DNA of 64,000 nt from Actinoallomurus bryophytorum (GTDB taxonomy: Bacteria; Actinomycetota; Actinomycetes; Streptosporangiales; Streptosporangiaceae). The position numbers and the translations under genes were made by a program. Where the stretch lies: the NCBI RefSeq assembly GCF_006716425.1, contig NZ_VFOZ01000002.1:1087460-1151459 (forward strand), in the 5' to 3' direction. The notes beneath the pieces are model-generated. The model was not told the origin of the DNA, made no database searches, and worked only from the letters and a program-made list of their open reading frames with translations. Shown here one piece after another: positions 38,956 to 47,497 of the stretch (position 1 is its first letter; each line of letters begins with the position of its first letter).

Positions 38956-40736
38956 GCCGGCACCCCTTCGTTCTCGTCGTCCTGGTCGCGTTCGTAGGCG
39001 GTGACGAGGTTCCGGTAGCCCTCGGAGACCTCGATCAGGTCCTTGTGCGCGCCCTGGCCGGCGATCCGGCCGCGTTCGATGTAGATGACGTCGTCGGCCA
39101 GCTCGATGGTCGCCTTGCGGTACGCCACGACCACCACGGTCGCGGCCGAGTCGCGCAGGCCGCTGAGGATGCGCGCCTCCACCTGCGGGTCGACGCTGGA
39201 CGTCGCGTCGTCGAGGATGAGCAGGCGCGGCCGGCGTACGAGCGCGCGGGCCAGGGCGAGGCGCTGCCGCTGACCGCCGGACAGTGTGGCGCCCCGCTCC
39301 CCCACGCGGGTGCCGAGCCCCTCGGCGAGGGCGGAGACGAAACCGTCGGCCTGGGCGAGCCGCAGCGCCTCCCACACGTCCTCGTCGGGGACGTCGAGGC
39401 CGAGCGTCACGTTGCCGCGCACGGTGTCGTCGAACAGGTAGGTCTGCTGGGGGACCACCGCGGTCGTACGGGCGAGCCCGCCGCGCTCGACGTCGCGTAC
39501 GTCGACACCGTCGAGGACCACGTCGCCGCTCGCCGGGTCGACCAGGCGGACCAGGAGGTTGGTGAGGGAGGACTTGCCGGAGCCGGTGGGGCCGACCAGG
39601 GCGATGGTGTGTCCCGGCCGAACGGTGAAGGTGACGTCGTGCAGGACGTCGCCCTCGGTGTAGCCGAACCGGACGCCGCGGACCTCCAGGCGGGCCGGAC
39701 CCTCGCCGGTGAGGGACTTGTCCCCGTACGGGAGGGAGCCCGTGGCGTCCAGGACACCGCGTACGCGGTCCCAGCCGACCACGCTGCGCGGCACCTCGGC
39801 GAGTACCCAGCCGAGTGCCCGGATCGGGAAGGCCAGCAGCGTGAACAGGTACGCGACGTGGACCAGGTCGCCCGCCGACATCGCGCCGGACCGCAGCCGG
39901 ATCGACCCGACGAGCAGGACGGCGAGCACACCGAGGTTGGGCAGCGCCTCCAGGACCGGGTCGAACAGGCCGCGCACCCTTCCCACCGCGACGTTGGCGT
40001 CGCGCAGCTCGTCGGCGACCACGGCGAAGCGCTCGGTCTCCGCCGCCTCGCGGCCGAGCGTCTTGACCACCAGGGCACCGTCGAAGCTCTCGTGCGCGAC
40101 CTCGCTGACCTCGGCGCGCAGCTGTTGTGCCCGCGCCGCGATCGGCGCCAGCCGCCGCTGGTAGACGACGTTCAGCCCGGCGATCATGGGGAAGACGAGG
40201 AAGCCGACGATGGCCACCATCACGTCGGTGAAAACGATCTCGACGGCGGCGATCAGCAGCATCAGGACCACGCCGACGGCCATCGGCATCGGCGCGATCG
40301 GCGCCCAGGCGGCCTCCACGTCGGCGTTGGCGTTGGACAGAAGCTGCCCGGTCGGGTGACGGTGGTGCCAGGCGAGCGGCAACTGCAGGTACTGGCGGGT
40401 GACGGCACGCCTGTACGTGGCCTGCATGTTGTACTGCATCAACCCGGCGAACAGCCGCCGTCCGGCCACGCCGATGGCCTTGAGCGCGGCCACGCCGACG
40501 ATCGCCAGCCCACCGGCGGTGAGCACGCCCGCCGTCGTGTGCCCGTCGTGGAAGGCGGGCAGCACGACCTCCTCGGTCACGCGGCCGAGTACCCAGGCGC
40601 TGCCCACGGTCATGGCCGCGTAGAGCCCGCTGAAGATGACGGCGAGCGTGAAGAGAAGGGGCTCGGCCCGTACGGCGACGCCCAGCACCCGCATCCCCTT
40701 GCGCAGGATGTCGGATGTCACCTTCTGCGGCATCAA
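38952..40736 (-). CDS. ABC exporter, degenerate half-transporter
   Basis: 594 aa; six membrane helices then an ATPase domain. Walker A 'GPTGSGKSS' and signature LSGGQ are intact, but Walker B ends 'LLILDDATSSVD' with Asp for the catalytic Glu, and the H-loop is 'VVAYRKAT' with Tyr for His. With the LSAGE signature of the partner, all defects fall on one of the two ATP sites, as in known heterodimeric exporters. Co-translated with the partner by a 4-bp overlap. Divergent from the DinB-like gene at 40.8 kb. Confidence 0.93.
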   Translation of the reverse strand: MMPQKVTSDILRKGMRVLGVAVRAEPLLFTLAVIFSGLYAAMTVGSAWVLGRVTEEVVLPAFHDGHTTAGVLTAGGLAIVGVAALKAIGVAGRRLFAGLMQYNMQATYRRAVTRQYLQLPLAWHHRHPTGQLLSNANADVEAAWAPIAPMPMAVGVVLMLLIAAVEIVFTDVMVAIVGFLVFPMIAGLNVVYQRRLAPIAARAQQLRAEVSEVAHESFDGALVVKTLGREAAETERFAVVADELRDANVAVGRVRGLFDPVLEALPNLGVLAVLLVGSIRLRSGAMSAGDLVHVAYLFTLLAFPIRALGWVLAEVPRSVVGWDRVRGVLDATGSLPYGDKSLTGEGPARLEVRGVRFGYTEGDVLHDVTFTVRPGHTIALVGPTGSGKSSLTNLLVRLVDPASGDVVLDGVDVRDVERGGLARTTAVVPQQTYLFDDTVRGNVTLGLDVPDEDVWEALRLAQADGFVSALAEGLGTRVGERGATLSGGQRQRLALARALVRRPRLLILDDATSSVDPQVEARILSGLRDSAATVVVVAYRKATIELADDVIYIERGRIAGQGAHKDLIEVSEGYRNLVTAYERDQDDENEGVPA

Positions 40737-40826
40737 ATCCCCTCTCGAGGGCGGTTACAGGGCCGATAATCCCTATCACGCGAAAGCGCGCGGTTATTCC
40801 GCCACGGGCGAGGCAGGCATACGATC

Positions 40827-41471
40827 ATGACGATGGCTGACCAGAACTGGGCCCAGATCGAGCGCCAGGCGCTGTGCGATCTGCTCATCGAGACCGGACC
40901 GGACGCCCCGACCCTCTGCGAGGGCTGGACCACCGGTGATCTCGCCGCGCATCTCCTGATCCGCGAACGCCGTCCGGACGCGGCGGCGGGCGCCATGCTG
41001 CCGTTCCTGGAGGGATACTCCGAGCGCGTACGCCGGCAGGCCCTGGAGCGAACGCCGTTCCCCCAACTGGTGGAGCTGATCCGGCAGGGCCCGCCCACTC
41101 TGTCGCTGTTCGGGCTGCCCGGTGTGGACGGCCTCGCGAACACGGTGGAGTTCTTCGTCCACCACGAGGACGCCCGTCGCGGACTCCCCGGCCGGGAACC
41201 ACGCCGCCCGCCCGCGGAGCTGGAGGAGCTCCTGTGGCGGCGGCTGAAGATGGGCCGCTTCGCACTCCGGCGCCTACCGGTGGAGATCACCATGGCCGAG
41301 CCCGGCGGCCGTACGCAGCGGCTGACCAAGGGCGGCCCGCAGGTACGGGTCCACGGCCTGCCGAGCGAGCTGACACTGTGGACCATGGGCCGCAAGGAAG
41401 CCGCCCGCGTCGAGCTGACCGGCGAGGCCGACGCCGTGAACCTTCTCTCCCAGTCCCGCTGGGCCGTCTAG
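40827..41471 (+). CDS. DinB/maleylpyruvate-isomerase-like protein (TIGR03085 type)
   Basis: 214 aa. Opens 'ERQALCDLLIETGPDAPTLCEGWTTGDLAAHLLIRERRPDA', the helical DinB-like fold seen in actinobacterial mycothiol-dependent maleylpyruvate isomerase relatives; His in 'AAHLLIRE' is a probable metal ligand, and 'EFFVHHEDARR' provides another His pair. Possibly mycothiol-linked. The enzymatic substrate is unknown. The TAG stop codon is the first three bases of a MITE-like element. Confidence 0.85.
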   Translation: MTMADQNWAQIERQALCDLLIETGPDAPTLCEGWTTGDLAAHLLIRERRPDAAAGAMLPFLEGYSERVRRQALERTPFPQLVELIRQGPPTLSLFGLPGVDGLANTVEFFVHHEDARRGLPGREPRRPPAELEELLWRRLKMGRFALRRLPVEITMAEPGGRTQRLTKGGPQVRVHGLPSELTLWTMGRKEAARVELTGEADAVNLLSQSRWAV

Positions 41472-41805
41472 GCCTGTCTCGGCCCTCGGCCCTCGGCCCT
41501 CGGTCTGGGCCGCGCCCTGCCTGGGCCGCGTCGTGGAGCCCGCCCGCCGTGGAGCCCACCCCCCTGGAGCCCACCCCCCTGGAGCCCACCCCCCTGGAGC
41601 CCACCCGCCCGGGGGTGCCATCCCACTCTCATTGTCCAGCCAGAACAGCGACAGGCGGAAGTAGAGCGGGGTTCTGTGGATAACCCAGGGCGGCGCCGCC
41701 CTGGGTGGCGCCGCCTGGCTGGTGCCGCCCTGGGTGGTTCCATCCAGGCGGTACCACCCAGGCGGCGCCGCACGGCAACAGCATGACTTCGAGACAAACC
41801 CTGGG
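41469..41805. mobile_element. MITE-like element, copy 1
   Basis: About 337 bp, no coding capacity. Left end TAGGCCTGTCTCGG; right end, read inward, CCAGGGTTTGTCTCGAAGTC. Inside are GGAGCCCACCCCCCT-type 15-bp repeats and a conserved 99-bp core (41600-41698) that matches the copy at 62341-62439 with about four differences; its first 51 bases are identical. The core ends in a consensus DnaA box. The left end coincides with the TAG stop of the preceding gene. Confidence 0.65.
41675..41683. other. Consensus DnaA-box sequence in MITE core
   Basis: TGTGGATAA, complement of TTATCCACA. Conserved in both element copies. Confidence 0.5.
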
Positions 41806-41855
41806 TCCAGGCGCGGACGTGGGCCTTGTCCGGCCGGCACCTCCGCGCCTGGACG

Positions 41856-43328
41856 TCAGGCCGCGGCGGTTTCGCGGGCCGGTTCGGGGTCCCGGACGCT
41901 ACGGGCAGGGCGGACCAGGGCCAGGACGATGATCCCGCCCGCGAGGCCGAGGGCCGCCGAGACCGCGTACACCGCGTTCAGACCCGAGGCGACCGCGGAG
42001 CCCACGATGGCGACGTGCGGGGCGCGGCCACCGCTTGCCGCACCGGCCATGGCGTGCGCGTCGGGTACGTGACCCGTCAGGACGTGCTCGACGCGGGACC
42101 GCAGCACCACCCCCAGCACCGCGATGCCCAGGGCGTACCCGAGCTGCCGGAACGTGTTGAACGCGCCGGCGGCCATGCCGCCGCGCTCATGCGGGGCCAC
42201 CGCCATCGCGGCCGAGGACAGCGCCGGGATGGCGATGCCCACGCCGAGGCCGCCGACCATCAGTCCCGGCACAAGGGCGGTCCAGGACGAGCTCGCGTCG
42301 AGTACGGCCTGCAGGCCCGAGCCGGTGCCGATCAGCAGCAGGCCGATCCCGATGGTCAGCCGCGGCGAGACGCGGTTCAGCAGGCGGGCGCTCGCGGCCG
42401 AGGCCACGAACGACGTCACCGCCATCGGCAGCAGCGCCAGGCCGGCCCTCACCGGGCCCAGGCCCAGCTCGGCCTGGAGCCAGACCGAGGTGAACGCCAG
42501 GCAGGCGAACGCCGAGGCCATGAGCAGCAGGCCGCCCAGCATGATCGCGGTGAAGGACGGGCTGCGGAACAGCCCGAGGTCCAGCAGCGGATGCCCGATC
42601 CGTCGTTCGACCACGACGAAGACGACGAGGGCCACCGCCGCCAGGCCGAACATGCCGACCGGCACCGCCGCGCCGAAGCCGTCGCCGCCGGCCCGGATGA
42701 GCCCGTACGTGAGGGCGCCCGCGCAGACGGTGAACGCGCCCATCCCGGCCACGTCCGGCCGGGCGCCCGGCATGCCGGGTGACGCCCCGACGCACGCGAG
42801 CGTGAGCGCGATCGTGACGGCGCTCACCGGGAGGTTGACCAGGAAGATAGAGCGCCAGCCCACATGCTCGGTGAGCAGGCCGCCGAGGATGGGACCGGCG
42901 GCCGCGGCGACACCGTTGACGGCACCCCACACGGCGAAGGCCACCCCCCGGTCCCTGCCCTGGTACGTGCTGTTGATCAGGGCCAGGGTGGTGGTGAACA
43001 TGGCCACTCCGCCGATGCCCTGAACGCCACGCGCGGCGATCAGAGTCGCGGCGTTCGGCGCGAGGCCGCAGGCCAGCGAGGCGGCGGCGAACAACACGAG
43101 CCCGGCGATGTACACCCTCCTGCGGCCGAGCAGGTCGGCGAGCGACCCGGCGCCGAGCAGCAGCGCGGCGAGCGAGAGCGCGTAGATGTCCAGCACCCAC
43201 TGCAGCCCGGCGAACGAGGTCCGCAGGCCGCGGGCCATCGCGGGCAGCGCCACCGTCACGATCGTCACGTCCACCAGCAACATGAACGCCCCCAGGCAGA
43301 CCGCCACGAGGGGCCACCATTTGCGCAT
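41856..43328 (-). CDS. MFS transporter, DHA2 (EmrB/QacA) type
   Basis: 490 aa with about 14 membrane helices. Motifs: 'LLVDVTIVTVALPAMARGL' (motif D1), 'WVLDIYALSLAALLLGAGSLADLLGRRRVYI' (motif A) and 'RGVQGIGGVAMFTTTLALI' (motif C), as in drug/H+ antiporters. Drug or metabolite exporter; substrate unknown. Divergent from the AsnC-type regulator at 43435, which is the most likely controller. Confidence 0.93.
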   Translation of the reverse strand: MRKWWPLVAVCLGAFMLLVDVTIVTVALPAMARGLRTSFAGLQWVLDIYALSLAALLLGAGSLADLLGRRRVYIAGLVLFAAASLACGLAPNAATLIAARGVQGIGGVAMFTTTLALINSTYQGRDRGVAFAVWGAVNGVAAAAGPILGGLLTEHVGWRSIFLVNLPVSAVTIALTLACVGASPGMPGARPDVAGMGAFTVCAGALTYGLIRAGGDGFGAAVPVGMFGLAAVALVVFVVVERRIGHPLLDLGLFRSPSFTAIMLGGLLLMASAFACLAFTSVWLQAELGLGPVRAGLALLPMAVTSFVASAASARLLNRVSPRLTIGIGLLLIGTGSGLQAVLDASSSWTALVPGLMVGGLGVGIAIPALSSAAMAVAPHERGGMAAGAFNTFRQLGYALGIAVLGVVLRSRVEHVLTGHVPDAHAMAGAASGGRAPHVAIVGSAVASGLNAVYAVSAALGLAGGIIVLALVRPARSVRDPEPARETAAA

Positions 43329-43434
43329 CGAGATTCCTCTCCTCAGAACGTGGACTCATCACGATGGACGATGACGGCGATCCGGCCGAGTCACGACGGA
43401 AAAGACGGCTCTTTTCGACATGAGATAGCTTGCA

Positions 43435-44415
43435 GTGGTGGAAACCGTCACACTGGACGAGCTCGACCGGGGCCTGGTGCACGCGCTGCAGGTCGACGGG
43501 CGCGCACCGTTCGGAAAGATCGCCGCGGTGCTCGGCGTCTCCGACCAGACCATCGCGCGCCGCTACCGGCGGCTGCGCTCGGCCGAGGCTCTGCGGGTGG
43601 TCGGCTCGGTCGACGCCATGCTGCTCGGCTATGCCTCGTGGGCGATCCGGCTGCAGTGCGCGCCGGACGCCGCCGGCCCGATCGCCGCGGCGCTGGCACG
43701 GCGGCAGGACACCTTCTGGGTGCACCTGCTGTCGGGTGGCACCGAGGTCGCCTGCGGGACGACGGCGCGCACCCCCGAGGAACGCGACACGCTACTGCTC
43801 CAGCGGCTCCCGCGTACCGGCCGGGTGGTGTCCGTGTCCGCCCACTCGCTGCTCCACCTGTACGTGGGCGGCCCGGTGAGCTGGCCCGGCGCCGCCAGCG
43901 CGCTCACCGACGATCAGGTCGGACGGCTGCGGCCCGACCCCCCGGCCGTCCACGACGGAGAGCCGGTGGTCCTGGACGACGGTGACCATGCCCTGCTCGC
44001 GGCGCTCTCCCTGGACGGGCGCACCGGCCACGCCGAGCTGGCCGGGATCACGGGGTGGTCGGAGTCCACGGTCCGGCGGCGCATGGACCGGCTCGTCGGC
44101 TCCGGGGTGCTGTTCTACGACATCGACATCCCGCCCGAATACCTGGGCTACCGGTACGAGGCACGGCTCTGGATGTCCGTGCGGCCCGCCGACCTGGCTT
44201 CGGTGGGCGCGGCGCTCGCCCGCCATCCGGAGGTCTCGTTCGCCGCCGCCATGACCGGCCCGGCGAACCTCATGGCCGCCGTGGCCTGCCGCGACGAGCA
44301 GGCCCTTTACCGTTACCTGACCGAGCGCATCGGCGCCCTCGACGGGGTCGCGCACCTGGAGACGGCGCCGGTGATCCGCACCGTCAAGCGGGCCGGGACC
44401 GTCCTGAAGCCATAA
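43435..44415 (+). CDS. Two-domain Lrp/AsnC transcription regulator
   Basis: 326 aa, twice the usual length. First HTH at about 8-50 ('LDELDRGLVHALQVDGRAPFGKIAAVLGVSDQTIARRYRRL') and a second at about 180-225 ('DDGDHALLAALSLDGRTGHAELAGITGWSESTVRRRMDRL'), each followed by a ligand-binding-type segment. Such duplicated Lrp proteins are known in actinobacteria. Starts at a GTG (43435 or 43438) 107 bp from the divergent MFS gene and probably regulates it. Confidence 0.88.
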   Translation: MVETVTLDELDRGLVHALQVDGRAPFGKIAAVLGVSDQTIARRYRRLRSAEALRVVGSVDAMLLGYASWAIRLQCAPDAAGPIAAALARRQDTFWVHLLSGGTEVACGTTARTPEERDTLLLQRLPRTGRVVSVSAHSLLHLYVGGPVSWPGAASALTDDQVGRLRPDPPAVHDGEPVVLDDGDHALLAALSLDGRTGHAELAGITGWSESTVRRRMDRLVGSGVLFYDIDIPPEYLGYRYEARLWMSVRPADLASVGAALARHPEVSFAAAMTGPANLMAAVACRDEQALYRYLTERIGALDGVAHLETAPVIRTVKRAGTVLKP

Positions 44416-44456
44416 TTTACTTGCCCGATTTGTAATCGGGTGCGCATCCTGCAGCC

Positions 44457-45686
44457 GTGGAAGAAATCGTCCTTGACTCAGCGGAATCGCTGCACGGCCG
44501 CCTGCAGCGCGGGCGGGGCTGCGCGGCACGCCGCGCGGCCGCCACTCCAGGCGCGGGCGAACTCATCTACGACTGCGTGTGCCACGATCCCCGGTGGGAC
44601 ACGCTCGAGGACCGCGGCCTGTATTACGCGCGGTTGATATGTGACCTGGAGCTCGGCCTCGGTCCCGTCATCGGCCACCTGTTCGATCCGGCCGACCATG
44701 CCGACCTGGAGGAGGACCGTACGAACCTCGCCGTCGATGTGCTCGCGCGCCTGGTGAGACTGGGCCGGCGGGAGGCGGCGACACCGCTGCGGCGGTACGC
44801 CCGCGAGGGGTGGAACTGGTACGCCGCGCTCGCCGAACTCGTCGAGCTGGACGACCCGGCGCTCGCCGAGGGACTGGACGAGGTCGCCGCGACCCGCTGC
44901 GACGACAACGAGCTGGCCTGGCTGTGCGGCGTGGACGGCGTGGTCACCCGCAACTGGGCCGAGCGGCATCCGCGCATCGCGGCCGCCCGCCGGCCCGAGG
45001 TGCGGCCCTACGAGCCACGCCTGGCTCTCCGCGGCCGCAGCGACGACGACCTCGCGGCGCTGGCACGCGAGCATGGGGAGAGCGTGACCGCGGCGATCCT
45101 CGAGCTCGGCCGCCGCCGCAGTCCGGTCGTCCTCGACCTGGCCGAGGAGCTGCTGCCCTCCGGCGATCTGGACGGTCCGCTGTGCCGGGCCGTACGCGAT
45201 CTCGGCGCCGGTGCGCTCCTCCGCGCTCGCGAGTGGACCGCCGGGCAGCGCTCCTACCGTGACGTCGGCATCGACGTGCTCGCCGCGCACGGGACCGAGC
45301 GGGACGCGCCGCCCCTTCTGGAGGCGCTCGGCACGGCCCTGGCCGAGGAGGACTGGGACCTGGCGGCGGTCCCCGCCGACGGGCTGGGGCGGCTGCGGTC
45401 CCGCCCGGCGATCCCGCTGCTCCTGCACGCCTGGGAGGAGAGCGCGTGCTCCCAGCTGCGCGTCAACCTGCTCGGCGCGCTGACCGCCATCGACCGCCAT
45501 GTGGCGGAGCCGTACCTCATCGAGGCCCTGTGGGACTGCGAGGACGGTGTACGCCGGATCGCCGCCGGAGCCGTGCCTCTCGAGGGCGAGGCGCGGACCC
45601 GGCTGCGGCGGCTACGGCAGGAGGCCGCCGAGGATCCCTGTGTACGGTCGACGGCGGCCGACCGCCTGGTCAGCGGTCCACACTGA
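44457..45686 (+). CDS. HEAT-like repeat protein, function unknown
   Basis: 409 aa from a GTG. Helical, Ala/Leu/Arg-rich throughout. C-terminal segments such as 'RPAIPLLLHAWEESACSQLRVNLLGALTAID', 'VAEPYLIEALWDCEDGVRRIAAGAVPL' resemble HEAT repeats. No catalytic motif. Likely a protein-protein scaffold. Its end overlaps the end of the convergent FAD monooxygenase by 17 bp. I do not recognise a named family. Confidence 0.7.
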   Translation: MEEIVLDSAESLHGRLQRGRGCAARRAAATPGAGELIYDCVCHDPRWDTLEDRGLYYARLICDLELGLGPVIGHLFDPADHADLEEDRTNLAVDVLARLVRLGRREAATPLRRYAREGWNWYAALAELVELDDPALAEGLDEVAATRCDDNELAWLCGVDGVVTRNWAERHPRIAAARRPEVRPYEPRLALRGRSDDDLAALAREHGESVTAAILELGRRRSPVVLDLAEELLPSGDLDGPLCRAVRDLGAGALLRAREWTAGQRSYRDVGIDVLAAHGTERDAPPLLEALGTALAEEDWDLAAVPADGLGRLRSRPAIPLLLHAWEESACSQLRVNLLGALTAIDRHVAEPYLIEALWDCEDGVRRIAAGAVPLEGEARTRLRRLRQEAAEDPCVRSTAADRLVSGPH

Positions 45687-46806
45687 GCTCGGACAGGCTC
45701 ATCGCCAGCTTCTGGCGCACCGAGCCGCCCCGGCCCGCCACCGTCAGCACGGTGTCGCGGATCGCCCGCGCGACCGGGTTACGCACCGTGGCGGCGCGCG
45801 TCATCCGGTCGGTCATGGCGAGGACACCGGCCGCGACCGGGCGGCGTACGGCCTCGTAGTCGTCCTCGGTGCCCTCCAGGATGCGGCGGGCGAGCTCGGC
45901 GGCGTCCTGGATTCCGGTGTTCATGCCCTGTCCGCCGGCGGGGCTGTGCACGTGCGCGGCGTCACCGGCGAGGAAGATCCGTCCCGCCCGGTAGTGGTCG
46001 GCGATCCGGTGGTGCACGTGGAACCGCGAGCTCCACGCGACCTCACGGATCCGCGCCGGGACCGTCTGCGGCCCCCGGGCATCGAGCAGCGCCCGCAGGT
46101 CGGAGGCGTCCGGGTGCTCGGGCGCGTCGTCGACCGTCGCGACGATCCGGTAGCGGCCGCCCGGCAGCGGCGCGACGACGACGAGCCCGGCCGCGGCGAA
46201 GAACAGCTGGACCTCGTCGCCCGGCAGCGGCCAGTCCATCGCCACGTCGGCGAGGACGAACGACTGCGGGTAGCTGTCGCCGGTGAAGGCCACGCCGGAC
46301 CGTTCGCGGACCACGCTGTGCATGCCGTCGGTCCCGACGACGTAGCGCGCCCGCACCGTCTCCCCGGTCGCGGTGGTGACGGTCACGCCCGTCGCGTCCT
46401 GGCTGACGCCGGCCGCCTCGTACGGCCGGTGCACCTGGCCGCCGAGCTCGCGCAGGCGGGCCAGCAGGACCTCCTCCGTGGTGCTCTGCGGGATCATCAG
46501 CGTGTACGGGTGCGCGGTGGGCAGTCCCCCGAACGACACGGTCATCAGCACGCGGTCGCGGTCGCGGACGGTGAAGGTCGGCGTGATCAGGCCGCGCTCA
46601 ACCAGCTCGCCGCTGACGCCGATCCCCTCGAGGACCTCGAGCGTACGTGCGTGCACGACCGCGGCGCGCGAGGTGCCGTCGCTCCCGGCCGCCTTGTCGA
46701 GCAGGACCACGTCGGCGCCCCCGGCGGTGAGGAACGCGGCGAGCGTGAGGCCGGTGGGTCCGGCTCCGACGATCGCGACATCGGTGGTGGCGGGCGGCTT
46801 CGTCAT
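45670..46806 (-). CDS. FAD-dependent aromatic hydroxylase-type monooxygenase
   Basis: 378 aa. Class A flavoprotein monooxygenase (PF01494): FAD-binding 'VAIVGAGPTGLTLAAFL', the DG motif 'VGTDGMHSVVRERSG' and the GD motif 'IFLAGDAAHVHSPAGGQGMNTGIQDA'. Relatives hydroxylate phenols, polyketides or antibiotics such as rifampicin. Divergent from a TetR repressor, with two palindromic operators in between, so it is probably inducible by its substrate. Confidence 0.92.
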   Translation of the reverse strand: MTKPPATTDVAIVGAGPTGLTLAAFLTAGGADVVLLDKAAGSDGTSRAAVVHARTLEVLEGIGVSGELVERGLITPTFTVRDRDRVLMTVSFGGLPTAHPYTLMIPQSTTEEVLLARLRELGGQVHRPYEAAGVSQDATGVTVTTATGETVRARYVVGTDGMHSVVRERSGVAFTGDSYPQSFVLADVAMDWPLPGDEVQLFFAAAGLVVVAPLPGGRYRIVATVDDAPEHPDASDLRALLDARGPQTVPARIREVAWSSRFHVHHRIADHYRAGRIFLAGDAAHVHSPAGGQGMNTGIQDAAELARRILEGTEDDYEAVRRPVAAGVLAMTDRMTRAATVRNPVARAIRDTVLTVAGRGGSVRQKLAMSLSELSVDR

Positions 46807-46832
46807 CTCGGCCTCCGAGTCAACGGTTGATG

Positions 46833-46848
46833 GCCAACGTCTGTTGGC
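46833..46848. promoter_or_regulatory. TetR operator site 1
   Basis: GCCAACGTCTGTTGGC: 6-bp perfect arms around a 4-base centre, 26 bp upstream of the monooxygenase start, in the divergent promoter region. Confidence 0.75.
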
Positions 46849-46875
46849 ACCAACGTACCCCCGCATCACGCGTTT

Positions 46876-46891
46876 GCCAACACGTGTTGGC
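46876..46891. promoter_or_regulatory. TetR operator site 2
   Basis: GCCAACACGTGTTGGC: a perfect 16-bp palindrome with the same GCCAAC/GTTGGC arms as site 1. Centre to centre the two are 43 bp apart (about four helical turns), suiting cooperative or dual control of both promoters; it sits 14 bp before the TetR start. Confidence 0.8.
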
Positions 46892-46905
46892 CTACACTCT
46901 TCGGC

Positions 46906-47466
46906 ATGGCCTTCACCCAGCGCTCGGAGGAGACGCGCAACGCGATCCTGACCGCCGCACGCCGTCGCTTCGCCGATGACGGCTACGAACGCGCCACGAT
47001 CCGCGCCATCGCCGCCGACGCGGGCATCGACCCGTCGATGGTGATGCGCTACTACGGCTCCAAGGACGGGCTGTTCGCCGCCGCCGTCGACGTGACCCTG
47101 CGCCTGCCCGCCCTGGACGACCTGCCGGCCGGGCGGCGCGGCGAGACCCTCGTACGGCACTTCCTGTCGCTGTGGGAGGGCGGGCGTACGAGTGACGTGC
47201 TGACCGTCCTGCTCCGGTCCGCGGTCACCAACGAGGCCGCCGCCGACCGCATGCGCTCCGTCTTCGCCACCCAGGTCGGCGCCGTGATCGGCCCTGTGAC
47301 CGAGGACGGGCCGGCCCGCGCGGCGCTCGTGGCCAGCCAGCTGCTGGGCGTGGCACTGTGCCGGTACGTCGTGCGGCTACCGGAGATCGTCGCCCTCGAC
47401 ACCGACGCTCTCGTCGCCGCCCTCGCCCCGACCGTCCAGCGCTACCTCACCGAGCCGCTCGGCTAG
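46906..47466 (+). CDS. TetR-family repressor of the divergent monooxygenase
   Basis: 186 aa. N-terminal HTH: 'RNAILTAARRRFADDGYERATIRAIAADAGIDPSMVMRYYGSKDGLFAAAV', which is canonical TetR, followed by a C-terminal ligand pocket. Probably represses itself and the monooxygenase by binding the GCCAAC-N4-GTTGGC sites at 46833 and 46876. Inducer unknown. Confidence 0.93.
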   Translation: MAFTQRSEETRNAILTAARRRFADDGYERATIRAIAADAGIDPSMVMRYYGSKDGLFAAAVDVTLRLPALDDLPAGRRGETLVRHFLSLWEGGRTSDVLTVLLRSAVTNEAAADRMRSVFATQVGAVIGPVTEDGPARAALVASQLLGVALCRYVVRLPEIVALDTDALVAALAPTVQRYLTEPLG

Positions 47467-47497
47467 GAGATGGCGGGGCATCGGTCCTCGTAGGGGG

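Noticed and set aside
37189..40769. Long plus-strand open frames opposite the ABC exporter pair
   Set aside because: The exporter genes have all ATPase motifs; the opposite frames show only Arg/Gly/Asp-rich shadows.
41472..41855. Arg/Pro/Gly-rich open frames within the MITE-like elements
   Set aside because: They exist in several frames because of the 15-16-bp repeats and differ between the two copies; not genes.
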